This document shows positions 1 through 8,699 of a stretch of DNA of 64,000 nucleotides, one piece after another (positions within the stretch are counted from its first letter, which is position 1; each line of letters starts with the position of its first letter). The translations under genes and the position numbers were made by a program. The notes under the pieces are model-generated. The model saw only the letters and a program-made list of their open reading frames with translations, was not told where the DNA came from and made no database searches. This DNA comes from Sulfuricurvum sp. (GTDB lineage Bacteria > Campylobacterota > Campylobacteria > Campylobacterales > Sulfurimonadaceae), in NCBI RefSeq assembly GCF_028681615.1, contig NZ_JAQUHV010000009.1:1-64000 (forward strand), read 5' to 3'.

Positions 1-15
1 TTCGTCAATTTGCAT
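1..15 (-). CDS. Possible start of a divergent gene (partial)
   Basis: The complementary strand reads ATG followed by four sense codons (MQIDE) before leaving the window. The upstream bases contain only a weak AGG-like ribosome site. It would be divergent from the YfgM-like gene at 139. Too little is visible to name it. Confidence 0.25.
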
Positions 16-138
16 GGTTAACCTAAGTTGTGATAAATTTATGAAAAATAATTGTACCCTAAAAATAGGTTTACAAAACTTTAACGTAGGGTAAGATATC
101 ATTGCTCTAATTAATGATTGTGAAAGACAGGAGCTGTT

Positions 139-735
139 TTGAGTCTAAAAGAGAATATGAGTGCCCTCAAAGAGGAGCTGAGTTCTGAAGAAAAATTTTT
201 CGAAAGTGCTATCCGGACTGAACGTTTCGTCAAACGGTATCAAAAACCTTTAATTGCTGTAGTCGCTGCTTCGTTGTTCGCAGTAGGTGGTGCGATCGGC
301 TACCAAATGTATATAAAGTCAAAAATTGAGAGTTCCAATACGGCATTTAATGCTTTGTTGGCTAATCCTGCGGATAAAAATGCAGAAGCGACACTTAAAA
401 ATGACAACCCTAAATTGTATGACGTATGGCAGCTTTCACGCGGTATTGCACAAAATGATGTGACAGTGTTAGAAAAGTTGGAGAACTCTGACGCCTTTGG
501 CGTTTCTGATATCGCCACATATGAAGCTGCAGCGATCAAAGGCGATTCTAAAGCTCTTGATATGTATACGAAAAAGCAAGGCGCTTTATATAAAGATATT
601 GCTTTACTTGAACTTGCCGTCAATGCAATCGAAAAGGGTGATACGGCGTCGGCACATAAACATCTTTCTCTGATTCCCGAAAATTCACCTATCTACAGTA
701 TAGCGCAGTCGCTCTCGCATTACGGAGTAAAATAA
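139..735 (+). CDS. YfgM-like membrane-anchored TPR-type protein
   Basis: This 198-residue protein has a cytoplasmic N-terminus, one membrane segment at about residues 37-58 and a mostly helical, alanine-rich remainder typical of the YfgM/TPR_21 family. E. coli YfgM is an ancillary subunit of the Sec translocon that helps periplasmic chaperones. The TTG start at 139 is preferred because an AGGAG ribosome site lies five bases upstream; the internal ATG at 157 has none. The stop codon overlaps the ATG of the lipoprotein at 735, so the two are translated as a pair. The E. coli order yfgM-bamB supports both assignments. The family assignment rests on topology and context rather than a conserved motif. 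Confidence 0.6.
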   Translation: MSLKENMSALKEELSSEEKFFESAIRTERFVKRYQKPLIAVVAASLFAVGGAIGYQMYIKSKIESSNTAFNALLANPADKNAEATLKNDNPKLYDVWQLSRGIAQNDVTVLEKLENSDAFGVSDIATYEAAAIKGDSKALDMYTKKQGALYKDIALLELAVNAIEKGDTASAHKHLSLIPENSPIYSIAQSLSHYGVK

Positions 736-1733
736 TGAAAACGACCTTTATCGCGTTATCAGCCGCAATGGCTGTTCTTTTCAGCGGGTGCTCTCACAAA
801 GAGGTATTCAAACCGGAGCATGTAAAAGGCGAATGGCGCAGTGCCGGACATTTGAGTGCTTCTATTAACCAGGTGACACAATCGGCAGCTGTTCTGGAAA
901 ATGGACATCTTCTCTCTAAAGACGGTGAAAAAATGTTGAAAATCCCAAATGACTACAGCCTGATTAACATAAGCGATTCTTGGGTAATTACTGCGAGTCC
1001 GGAAGGCAATATGGTACTGTTCCCTCAAGACGGTACCGATTCAAAAATAACGTTTGATTTCAAACGAGGGGTCGCTGCAGCAAGTATTCAAGGTGATATT
1101 GTTGCCGTTTTATTTACGAATAATGAGATGGCGCTTTACTCTCTTGAAAGTAAAAAGCTTCTTTTTAAAGAGCCTTCTAATGCTCCGATTGCAGTTGATG
1201 CACGAATCGCAAATCCTTATTTCCTAAAAGAATTGGTTATGTTTTTGACGCTGGACGGCAAGATTGTGATTGTCAATTCAGAGACAAAACAAGTTTTACG
1301 CTCCGTCGTTGTCAGTTCGGATGAATACTTTAATAATATTACCTATATGAATGTTATCGACAATAATCTTGTCGCTTCAACCGGAAATACTGTTTTAGCA
1401 CTTTCGCAAAAAGAGGCTCGCGAAAAGTATGAGATTCGAAACATTGCCTATACTGCTGACGGTATCTGGCTGACGACGAAGCAAGGGGAAGTAATTGCTT
1501 TGAGCCCGACTCTACAGTTTAAAGCGAAGAAAAAATTCCCGTTTGCTCACTTTGTGGGAATCAGCGTACAAAATGACCGCGTGTTTGTTTTAGAGCAAGA
1601 AGGGTATATGATCGCTTTGAGCAAAAATCTTTTAACGTACGATGTATTTGACATTGATATGGACAGCGATAATAAAATCTTTGTGGGAGACGGTCAGTTC
1701 TATTTTGATGACCGCTATATCAATCTCAAATAA
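735..1733 (+). CDS. BamB-like beta-propeller lipoprotein
   Basis: The 332-residue product begins with a lipoprotein signal peptide whose lipobox is LFSGC, with the lipidated Cys at residue 19. The rest is made of recurring beta-rich blades, for example around VVLENG, ITASPEGNMVLF and AYTADGIWLTTKQGEVIALS, as in PQQ-like propellers. BamB is the outer-membrane lipoprotein of the BAM complex that inserts beta-barrel proteins. The gene directly follows the YfgM-like gene, which matches the yfgM-bamB arrangement of Proteobacteria. A different propeller lipoprotein cannot be excluded, because BamB sequences diverge strongly outside Gammaproteobacteria. Confidence 0.6.
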   Translation: MKTTFIALSAAMAVLFSGCSHKEVFKPEHVKGEWRSAGHLSASINQVTQSAAVLENGHLLSKDGEKMLKIPNDYSLINISDSWVITASPEGNMVLFPQDGTDSKITFDFKRGVAAASIQGDIVAVLFTNNEMALYSLESKKLLFKEPSNAPIAVDARIANPYFLKELVMFLTLDGKIVIVNSETKQVLRSVVVSSDEYFNNITYMNVIDNNLVASTGNTVLALSQKEAREKYEIRNIAYTADGIWLTTKQGEVIALSPTLQFKAKKKFPFAHFVGISVQNDRVFVLEQEGYMIALSKNLLTYDVFDIDMDSDNKIFVGDGQFYFDDRYINLK

Positions 1734-2566
1734 TGTCGGGAGAGCTTGACGCTTTTATCGAATATATAACGGTTATCAAAGCGCTTAGCCCTCGAACGAT
1801 CGAGGCCTATCGCCATGATTTGACCGAGATTGAAAACACGTCACTCAAAAATCTTACTGAGATCGATTCAGGCACCGTTTTTCGTATCCTTGGGACGATA
1901 ACCAACAAACGGACGCTCAACCGGAAGCTTTCAGCATTTAACTCATTTTTAGACTTTTGCCACCGTAATCGGTACGATCATACATCATCCAAATTCCCCC
2001 TCTCAAAAGTCCCGAAAAACCTTCCGAAATATTTATCGTATGAGACGATCCAATCCGGATTGCAATGCATTGATCGCAGTGAGTGGATCGGAATGCGTGA
2101 TTACGCCCTCATCCTTTTTTTGTATGCGACGGGTGCCCGCATCAGTGAGGCTCTGATTGCCGAAGAGGGGGATATTGAGGGGGAGTGGCTACGTATCCGT
2201 CACGGAAAAGGGGAAAAAGAGCGTTATGTCCCTATCGCTCATGAGGCATTGAAAGCGATTAGAATCTATCAGGAGTCATGCCCTTATACACGTCAAACAC
2301 TTTGGCTTAACTATCGCGGAGAGCCGCTCAGCCGAATTTCCGCTTTTAAAATTACGCAAAAATACCTGGGCGTTTCTCCCCATGCACTGCGCCACTCCTA
2401 TGCGACGGCCTTGATACTCGGCGGAGCGGATTTACGTGTCGTTCAGGAATTACTGGGTCATGCTTCACTGCTAACGACCCAGATTTATACGCATGTGCAA
2501 AAACAAAATCTTCAAGAGACAGTATGCAAACATCATCCGATGGCACATACAGCGATTAAAGGATAA
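1733..2566 (+). CDS. Xer-type tyrosine recombinase
   Basis: This is a 277-residue site-specific recombinase. The N-terminal SAM-like core-binding domain covers about residues 1-95. The catalytic domain carries the full set Arg136, Lys159, His217-x-x-Arg220, His243 and nucleophile Tyr252. Its place in a housekeeping run (TAATG overlap with the preceding gene, coaX four bases downstream) suggests a chromosomal Xer enzyme for dimer resolution rather than a phage integrase. Campylobacterota usually rely on one recombinase, XerH, but that protein is normally about 350 residues. This one has XerC/D length, so no symbol is given. Confidence 0.8.
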   Translation: MSGELDAFIEYITVIKALSPRTIEAYRHDLTEIENTSLKNLTEIDSGTVFRILGTITNKRTLNRKLSAFNSFLDFCHRNRYDHTSSKFPLSKVPKNLPKYLSYETIQSGLQCIDRSEWIGMRDYALILFLYATGARISEALIAEEGDIEGEWLRIRHGKGEKERYVPIAHEALKAIRIYQESCPYTRQTLWLNYRGEPLSRISAFKITQKYLGVSPHALRHSYATALILGGADLRVVQELLGHASLLTTQIYTHVQKQNLQETVCKHHPMAHTAIKG

Positions 2567-2570
2567 ATAA

Positions 2571-3188
2571 ATGACTCTTTGTGACATTGGTAATACGACG
2601 GTGGATTTGTTTTATGAGGGTAAGCATACTAAGTATAATGCAACTGATTTTGACCCATCGTCAATCCTAGACGATATTTATTTCGTCAGCGTAAACCGTG
2701 TTTTCAATGAACGAATCAAAAATCAATCTAACTGGCACGATGTAAGTGCACTGATTGACTGGAATCACTATTATCCTACGATGGGAATTGACCGAATCAT
2801 GGTGTGTGAATCGGTTCATGAGGGGGTAATCGTCGATGCGGGGAGTGCCATTACGGTTGATGTGATGAATAGCGGGGTCTATCAGGGCGGGTTTATATCA
2901 TTAGGACTCCGATCGGCGCAAGAAGCCTATGCAAGACTCTCTCCTGCATTGGACGTGTCATTTAACTTTGAGGTAGATTTGACTATAATGGCGAAAAATA
3001 CTCCCGATGCTCTTACGGTCGGTTTTTTGGCTCCGCTAATCGAGAAGATTGAGAGTCTCGGAAAACCGCTTTATCTAACCGGTGGTGATGCACGGCTGTT
3101 GTCCCGCTTTTTTACGGAGGCGACAGTGGAAGAAGATTTGATCTTCACAGGGATGAAAAAGTTGATTGATAAAGGGTCTAAATGCTAA
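2571..3188 (+). CDS. coaX: Type III pantothenate kinase
   Basis: The 205-residue protein phosphorylates pantothenate in the first step of coenzyme A synthesis. It shows the ASKHA-fold signatures of CoaX: the phosphate loop DIGNTT at residues 5-10, GIDR at 72-75 and DAGSAITVD at 89-97. The family is often near 250 residues, so this is a short member, as is common in Campylobacterota. AAAGGA precedes the ATG. The stop overlaps the start of hisG (ATGCTAA), implying coupled translation. Confidence 0.88.
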   Translation: MTLCDIGNTTVDLFYEGKHTKYNATDFDPSSILDDIYFVSVNRVFNERIKNQSNWHDVSALIDWNHYYPTMGIDRIMVCESVHEGVIVDAGSAITVDVMNSGVYQGGFISLGLRSAQEAYARLSPALDVSFNFEVDLTIMAKNTPDALTVGFLAPLIEKIESLGKPLYLTGGDARLLSRFFTEATVEEDLIFTGMKKLIDKGSKC

Positions 3189-3802
3189 GTGTCGCACTCC
3201 CAAAAGGGCGAATTGCCGAAGATACGCTGGAGATTTTCGAAACGATTTTCGGAAGCAGTTTTAAATTTGATGATCGTAAATTGATCTTGCAAACTGAAAA
3301 TTTCAAATTTTTGTTGGTACGCAATCAAGACGTTGCAACCTATGTCTATCACCAAGCCGCCGATATCGGTGTAGTAGGTCTCGATACTCTCGAAGAGCAG
3401 GGGTTGGATGTGATTCGTCTCCTCGATTTGCAAAAAGGCAAATGCCGTGTGGCTATCGGAATGCGTGCCGGTGAAAAACCTGATTTTTCCAAAAGCGAAA
3501 TCAAAGTAGCGACGAAGATGGTTAACATCACCAAACGCTATTTTGCTGAGCGTGCAGTCGCTGCAGACATAATTAAACTTTACGGTTCGATCGAACTCGC
3601 TCCGTTGGTCGGATTGGCGGATATGATTGTCGATGTGGTAGAGACGGGCAGTACCATGAAGCAAAACGGGCTCGAAGTTGTTGAGACGATTATGGAGTCG
3701 ACGACCCATTTGATCGCGAATAAAAACAGCTTTTTTGAGAAGAAAAGCGAAATATTGGATATATACGAAAAAATTAATGCCCTCTTGTATGGGGAAAAAT
3801 AA
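3182..3802 (+). CDS. hisG: ATP phosphoribosyltransferase, short form
   Basis: HisG joins ATP and PRPP in the first, feedback-controlled step of histidine synthesis. The 206-residue length is that of the short form, which lacks the C-terminal histidine-binding domain and normally needs the HisZ subunit; no hisZ is present here. Recognisable parts are the N-terminal LPKGR, GVVGLDTLEE near residue 65 and the PRPP-binding DVVETGSTMKQNGL at 151-164. The start lies inside the coaX stop region behind AAAGGG. No other his genes are adjacent, so histidine genes are scattered in this genome. Confidence 0.92.
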   Translation: MLSVALPKGRIAEDTLEIFETIFGSSFKFDDRKLILQTENFKFLLVRNQDVATYVYHQAADIGVVGLDTLEEQGLDVIRLLDLQKGKCRVAIGMRAGEKPDFSKSEIKVATKMVNITKRYFAERAVAADIIKLYGSIELAPLVGLADMIVDVVETGSTMKQNGLEVVETIMESTTHLIANKNSFFEKKSEILDIYEKINALLYGEK

Positions 3803-3868
3803 AAAATTCACTATCGATTAACAATAAATGCATACAATTGCCATAATTAACAAGCAAAAAGGATAGTT

Positions 3869-4396
3869 ATGTCAAGTCTCTCTATATCGCGTTTAGCGCT
3901 TGTGCTGTTATGTACAGGTTCAGCAGTGATGGCCGATAGTTTTTCAACCGTGGAGTATGTCAAAGTAAGTCAATCGACTCCGATCATGACGACAATCCAA
4001 GAACAGGTTCCAGGTGAGAAATGTTATGATGTCCAAGAACAGGTAAGTTCAGGCGGCGGTGGCGGTGGCGGAAACAGCGTTGTCGGTGCAGTTGCAGGCG
4101 GAGCATTGGGCGGTGTTTTAGGACACCAAATCGGCGGTGGAACCGGTAAAACCGTAGCAACGGTAGGCGGTGCTATTTTAGGAACATTGGCAGGACAAAA
4201 CGTTGCCAATAATTACGGTGGAAACGCTCCGGCAACTTACCGCACCGTCCGCAGATGTGAAACGGTTAATACGGTACGAACACGTCAGGTATTGAGTGGT
4301 TATACAAATGTCGCCAGATATAAAGGCAAAGAGATCAGTGTTGAGAGTGCTGAACCTCTTAGACAGATTCCTGTTACAGTCACATACAGCTATTAA
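3869..4396 (+). CDS. Glycine-zipper 2TM envelope protein
   Basis: The 175-residue product has a signal peptide (cleavage likely after VMA at residue 22) and a Gly-rich double-pass segment at 71-110 with the GxxxG spacing of the glycine-zipper 2TM family, which includes 17-kDa surface antigen and SlyB-like proteins. Such proteins sit in the cell envelope. A poly-Gly run at 62-68 links the exported N-terminal part to the zipper. It stands alone between hisG and gap, with AAAAAGGA before the ATG and a hairpin after the stop. The exact function is unknown. Confidence 0.75.
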   Translation: MSSLSISRLALVLLCTGSAVMADSFSTVEYVKVSQSTPIMTTIQEQVPGEKCYDVQEQVSSGGGGGGGNSVVGAVAGGALGGVLGHQIGGGTGKTVATVGGAILGTLAGQNVANNYGGNAPATYRTVRRCETVNTVRTRQVLSGYTNVARYKGKEISVESAEPLRQIPVTVTYSY

Positions 4397-4403
4397 TTCA
4401 TAA

Positions 4404-4426
4404 TTCAGTCTCAAAATGAGGCTGAA
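4404..4426 (+). terminator. Hairpin after the glycine-zipper gene
   Basis: TTCAGTCTC and GAGGCTGAA form a nine-pair stem (one G-U) around a five-base loop, eight bases after the stop codon. There is no strong T-run, so it may be a weak terminator or a 3' stabilising hairpin. Confidence 0.5.
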
Positions 4427-4500
4427 ATCTTCCCTACGTAACTCTTTTGTAAAGTTTTTTCGTTAAAATAAATATATAGATATTTTTAGTAGGAGACTTC

Positions 4501-5496
4501 ATGGCACTCAAAGTGGCAATTAACGGTACAGGAAGAATTGGGATTATTGTAGCCAAGATTATTGCAGAGCGCAGTGATATTGAGTTGGTTGCATTAAACA
4601 CAACGGCAAAACCGGAAATGCTCGAATATCTGCTCAAGTTTGACAGTGTCCATCGCGGTATCGAAGCAAAAGTAATTGATGAAACGACTATTGCCATTGC
4701 CGGTAAAAATGTCCGTATGTTTCGTGAGCGGGACATTGACAAAGTAGATTTCGGAAGCTGCGGGGCTGAAGTAGTGATCGAATGTACCGGTGTATTTTTA
4801 GATCAGGAAAGCTGTCAAAAACACCTCAAAAACGGTATCAGAAAAGTGATCATGTCTGCACCTGCAAAAGATGATTCTCCGACCTATGTGTATGGAGTAA
4901 ATTCAGACAGCTACAAAGGTGAAGCGATTATTTCCAATGCCAGCTGTACAACCAACTGTCTTGGACCGATTTGTAAGGTTTTAGATGATGCATTCGGTAT
5001 CGAAAACGGGTTGATGACAACGATTCACTCGTATACAAACGATCAAAATATTTTAGATGTCAAGCATGCAAAAGATCCTCGTCGTGCCCGTGCTGCAGCC
5101 CTTAATATGATCCCGACTTCTACCGGTGCAGCTAAAGCAATCGGCAAAGTCATGCCTCAATTACTCGGAAAACTCAACGGCTATGCTATGCGTGTACCGA
5201 CTCCGGATGTATCGGTGGTCGATTTGACGGTTAATTTGCGTACGTCAGTTACGAAAGACGATATCCATGCTGCATTTAACGCTGCGGCCGCCGGTGCATT
5301 CAAAGGGCTGATCGAAGTCGATAACGATAAACGGGTCTCATGTGATTTTATCGGTTCAACCTACAGCTCGACGTATGTTCCGGATATGACGAGTGTCGTG
5401 GATGGAAATACGGTTAAAGTATTGGCTTGGTATGATAATGAATGGGGTTACAGCAGTCGTCTTGTTGATATGACAGTTCTTATCGGAACGCACTGA
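4501..5496 (+). CDS. gap: Glyceraldehyde-3-phosphate dehydrogenase
   Basis: This 331-residue enzyme oxidises glyceraldehyde-3-phosphate in glycolysis or runs in reverse in gluconeogenesis. The nucleotide-binding loop is NGTGRIG at residues 8-14, and the catalytic Cys149 lies in ASCTTNC. The residue after the second strand, an Asp in most NAD-specific enzymes, is Asn33 (ALNTT), which hints at relaxed or NADP use. A clear AGGAG precedes the ATG. The stop overlaps the pgi start (TGATG), so the two sugar-phosphate genes form an operon. In an autotroph the pair would serve hexose synthesis. Confidence 0.93.
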   Translation: MALKVAINGTGRIGIIVAKIIAERSDIELVALNTTAKPEMLEYLLKFDSVHRGIEAKVIDETTIAIAGKNVRMFRERDIDKVDFGSCGAEVVIECTGVFLDQESCQKHLKNGIRKVIMSAPAKDDSPTYVYGVNSDSYKGEAIISNASCTTNCLGPICKVLDDAFGIENGLMTTIHSYTNDQNILDVKHAKDPRRARAAALNMIPTSTGAAKAIGKVMPQLLGKLNGYAMRVPTPDVSVVDLTVNLRTSVTKDDIHAAFNAAAAGAFKGLIEVDNDKRVSCDFIGSTYSSTYVPDMTSVVDGNTVKVLAWYDNEWGYSSRLVDMTVLIGTH

Positions 5497-6737
5497 TGTT
5501 GCAGTATACGAACCATTTCGATACGAAAACACTTGATCCCTTTACACTTGAAAAAGGGTTTGAGGCGGTTCATTATGAAGTAGAAAATAATGAAGTAGGG
5601 TATTATCATCTTCCTAAAGGGTCTCAAGCACTTGTAGAAGAACTCAATACGACACGAGATGAGATTGACCGGCGATTTAATACCATAGCTGTTATCGGTA
5701 TCGGCGGTTCTTCACTCGGGATTAAAGCGATCGAGCGTTTATTACGCCCCAGTACGCCCAATGCCAAAAAAATTGTTTACCTTGAAAATTCTGATCCCAT
5801 CAGTATCATAAGCGAGATGGAAGAGATCGATAAGGCAACAACCCTTTTTATCGTTATCTCCAAATCGGGCGGGACAGTAGAAGCCCTTTCTATTTTTAAA
5901 CGTTTAATCGTCAGTTTTGAACTAACTTTGGAGTGTTCTGACCAAATTTATATCGTCAGTGATGACAACTCTATACTTTCGCGTTTTGCGGAAGAATATC
6001 ATCTTCGTCGATTTGTCATTCCGGATAATGTCGGAGGACGATTTTCCGTCTTGAGTGCCGTCGGTGTTGTTCCGCTTACTTTGGCAGGATTTAATACGGC
6101 TGCGATTCTCAAAGGAGCCCAAAGCTTTTTAGAGCGTTTCTGGGATCGAAAAGAAGAACATATTCTGCAAAAAGCGTCGTATTATGTATCCCATAAAGAT
6201 CAATATCCGATGAATGTTTTATTTGCCTATGCGGATTCTTTTGAAGAGTTTGGCAAGTGGGTCGTACAATTATGGGGTGAGTCACTCGGAAAGCGTAACC
6301 GTTACGGCGAGCGTGTCGGTTTAACACCGATTTCGTTAATCGGTTCTGTGGATCAACACTCCTTCTTACAGCTTATTATAGAAGGGCCGTTGAATAAAAC
6401 GGTTACATTTATGCATGTTGAGTCTTCTGCAGACCATTTGATGATTCCGGAACTCTCGTTGAAATTCTTGGAAAAAAGTGATTTTATCAATGGTAAAAGC
6501 TTTAACGACCTTATCAATGCTCAGTGCAAAGCAACCATGCAAAGCGTCTTAAAAAGCGGTGTCAGTGTAGATGAAATCACATGGAAGAAAATAGACGAAA
6601 CATCGGTAGGTGAGATGATAGTCTATTATGAGCTATTAACTTCGATATGCGGTGCTCTAATGGAAATCAATACCTACAACCAGCCGGGTGTTGAGCTTGG
6701 GAAAACAATTTTAGCAGGGTATTTTCAAAAAAAATAA
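5496..6737 (+). CDS. pgi: Glucose-6-phosphate isomerase
   Basis: The 413-residue protein interconverts glucose-6-phosphate and fructose-6-phosphate. It is the short form found in Campylobacterota (the E. coli enzyme is about 550). Visible signatures are IGIGGSSLGIKA near residue 70, the phosphate-binding SKSGGT near 127, NVGGRFSVLSAVG near 180 and QLWGESLGKR near 260. Translationally coupled to gap, and followed directly by a terminator hairpin. Confidence 0.93.
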   Translation: MLQYTNHFDTKTLDPFTLEKGFEAVHYEVENNEVGYYHLPKGSQALVEELNTTRDEIDRRFNTIAVIGIGGSSLGIKAIERLLRPSTPNAKKIVYLENSDPISIISEMEEIDKATTLFIVISKSGGTVEALSIFKRLIVSFELTLECSDQIYIVSDDNSILSRFAEEYHLRRFVIPDNVGGRFSVLSAVGVVPLTLAGFNTAAILKGAQSFLERFWDRKEEHILQKASYYVSHKDQYPMNVLFAYADSFEEFGKWVVQLWGESLGKRNRYGERVGLTPISLIGSVDQHSFLQLIIEGPLNKTVTFMHVESSADHLMIPELSLKFLEKSDFINGKSFNDLINAQCKATMQSVLKSGVSVDEITWKKIDETSVGEMIVYYELLTSICGALMEINTYNQPGVELGKTILAGYFQKK

Positions 6738-6758
6738 AAACGCTCTTTATGAGCGTTT
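6738..6758. terminator. Bidirectional terminator between pgi and the MCP gene
   Basis: AAACGCTC and GAGCGTTT form a perfect eight-pair stem around TTTAT. It begins just after the pgi stop, and on the other strand it overlaps the stop of the convergent MCP gene. A-rich and T-rich flanks suit termination in both directions. Confidence 0.7.
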
Positions 6759-8195
6759 ATTAAGTATTTCTTGCTCTGACTCTTTGATCAGGGAATCCAT
6801 AAGAGTGAAGAGTATTTGACTTGCATCTTCCATGGATTGGAAATTTTTGATAACTTCATCTTTATGCTCAACAGAATGGTCTCCATTTTCAATAAATTGA
6901 AGATTTTTATGCACTTCAGTGTGAACCGTTTCATGTGGTTTTTCAATCCCTTTAAAGCTTGGAAGATGAGAAAAACGCTCTTTTCCCGGACCACTTTCAT
7001 ACCATTTTCCGAGACGACAGCTATGATGGTCACTAAATTTAGCTTCAGACTGACCATTGACAATTGTTTTGTATGCATTTGATTTAAACATAATATGATC
7101 AATTTTTGCTAATGTAACAAAAGTGGTATTTTCAATTACTGTTGCTTGTAATGATGTACTAAGTGCATCTTCATTGAAGCTGCTAAGGGTCACTCTAAAT
7201 GACTCAATTGCACTGCTTGATTCGTTGGCTATATCACTCATATCTTCGGAATTTGTATGGATTTCAGTGGTTTCTTGTTGTAAGGTTTGGACAGCTATGG
7301 CGATTTCACCGGTCGCTTTTTGTGTCCGTTCGGCAAGTTTTCGTACTTCATCGGCAACGACAGCGAATCCACGTCCGTGTTCTCCGGCGCGGGCCGCTTC
7401 AATAGCGGCATTCAGAGCCAATAAGTTGGTTTGATCCGCAATATCTTTGATCAAATTGACAACAGAACTGATTTCATTGGTTTTTTCATTGAGTGCATTA
7501 ATGGCTTCAGCAGAGGTTTGAACCAACTCAATGAGTCGACTGAGCTTTGAGATAATAATTTCCAATTCATGGACTGTTTCTGATGCGTTGTGAGATGTGG
7601 ATTGACTTATTTGCGTGATGTTTCCAAGTCGTTGAATTGTATTTTGAAGATCTTGTTGGATTACATCTAGTCCCCCTCCAACTCCGCTACCAATTTTACC
7701 GAGAGAGCTATTTAAGACAGATTTTTGGATATGAAGGTAGGTTAAATGCATTGCATCTATGGCTTTATTAACAAAAGTGCTTGCTTCTTTATACTCTCCC
7801 TGCAATCCTTGTGTATTGATGCGACGATAATATTCATCACGGCTGGAAGCTTCAACACCGGCACGAATTTCACGGATAAATACCTCCGTTTGATCAAGCA
7901 TGTTGTTGGTATTCCAACATAAGTCGCTGAGTTCTCCATGATCTTTGATGTGGGTGATCCGGTTTTCCAAATATCCTTTTTCTGCCCCTTTGATTACAGA
8001 AGCAACTTCATGGATCGTCTCTTGGGTTTTTCGAATATTGATAAAGATAAACCATGCCAAGGCGAAGTTGAAAATATTGAGAATACGGACCCAACTCCAT
8101 CCGTCCATCACTGTTTCGAGGATCAGCGCAATAATAAATAGTGCTATCGAGGCAAGGTTGGCATATTGTACTTTAGAGAGTGAGGATAAATTCAT
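6747..8195 (-). CDS. Methyl-accepting chemotaxis protein with C-terminal CZB domain
   Basis: The 482-residue receptor has two close membrane segments (about residues 11-30 and 36-53) with almost no periplasmic loop. A linker and the MCP signalling hairpin follow, with its conserved tip [20 protein letters not shown]. The C-terminus (about 365-440) is a chemoreceptor zinc-binding domain, seen as [10 protein letters not shown] followed by LPSF and a second His pair. Lacking a sensor domain, it probably takes its signal from the overlapping PAS protein upstream, as CetA does from CetB in Campylobacter energy taxis. It overlaps that gene by 23 bases. Confidence 0.85.
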   Translation of the reverse strand: MNLSSLSKVQYANLASIALFIIALILETVMDGWSWVRILNIFNFALAWFIFINIRKTQETIHEVASVIKGAEKGYLENRITHIKDHGELSDLCWNTNNMLDQTEVFIREIRAGVEASSRDEYYRRINTQGLQGEYKEASTFVNKAIDAMHLTYLHIQKSVLNSSLGKIGSGVGGGLDVIQQDLQNTIQRLGNITQISQSTSHNASETVHELEIIISKLSRLIELVQTSAEAINALNEKTNEISSVVNLIKDIADQTNLLALNAAIEAARAGEHGRGFAVVADEVRKLAERTQKATGEIAIAVQTLQQETTEIHTNSEDMSDIANESSSAIESFRVTLSSFNEDALSTSLQATVIENTTFVTLAKIDHIMFKSNAYKTIVNGQSEAKFSDHHSCRLGKWYESGPGKERFSHLPSFKGIEKPHETVHTEVHKNLQFIENGDHSVEHKDEVIKNFQSMEDASQILFTLMDSLIKESEQEILNKRS

Positions 8196-8661
8196 CGTAG
8201 GACATTCCTTTATCTTGTAATAATTGGTTCAATACTGCTTCAGATGCTGAAACCCCACCTTGTCGCTCTTTTTGAAGTAAAGTTTCATAAAAAGGGCGGA
8301 TAACATTAAGCGCTTTATCAGAGGGCTTTCTGCGTACGGAGTGATAATTGCTAATGGCTCGATTCGCATCAAATGACGGGGTGACATGGGCAAATACCCA
8401 ATAATAATCTCCCTGTTTCGTCTTGTTTTTGACATAGGCAAAAATCTCTTTACCAGCTTTAATTCTACTCCAAAGGAGTTTGAAAATAATTGCGGGCATA
8501 TCTTCGTGACGTAATATGTTATGAGGCTGATCGATGAGCTCTAGCTCACTGTATCCGGACATTTGAATAAAAAGAGCATTTCCATAGGTTATTTTACCGT
8601 TTAAATCTGTTTTCGAGACGATAAATTCTTCTTCACCGAATGTTAATTCTTTATTGGACAT
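8173..8661 (-). CDS. PAS-domain energy-taxis sensor (CetB/Aer-like)
   Basis: This 162-residue soluble protein is essentially one PAS domain. It contains [14 protein letters not shown]-type strands, the core motif LRHEDMP typical of Aer and CetB, and a closing HSVRRKPS strand. Such PAS domains bind FAD or haem and report redox or oxygen state. The ATG at 8661 is chosen because AAGGG lies six bases ahead; an in-frame ATG five codons earlier overlaps that site. Overlap with the MCP gene indicates a stoichiometric receptor pair. The bound cofactor cannot be read from sequence. Confidence 0.8.
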   Translation of the reverse strand: MSNKELTFGEEEFIVSKTDLNGKITYGNALFIQMSGYSELELIDQPHNILRHEDMPAIIFKLLWSRIKAGKEIFAYVKNKTKQGDYYWVFAHVTPSFDANRAISNYHSVRRKPSDKALNVIRPFYETLLQKERQGGVSASEAVLNQLLQDKGMSYDEFILTL

Positions 8662-8699
8662 AGAAAACCCTTGCAAAAAAGTATCAGAAACTGTTTATG

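Noticed and set aside
3185-3811. Long open frame opposite hisG
   Set aside because: HisG is unmistakable on the other strand; the antisense frame has no known features and no upstream site.
7123-7434. Open frame opposite the MCP signalling domain
   Set aside because: Well-known antisense shadow of the conserved Ala/Glu-rich MCP hairpin.
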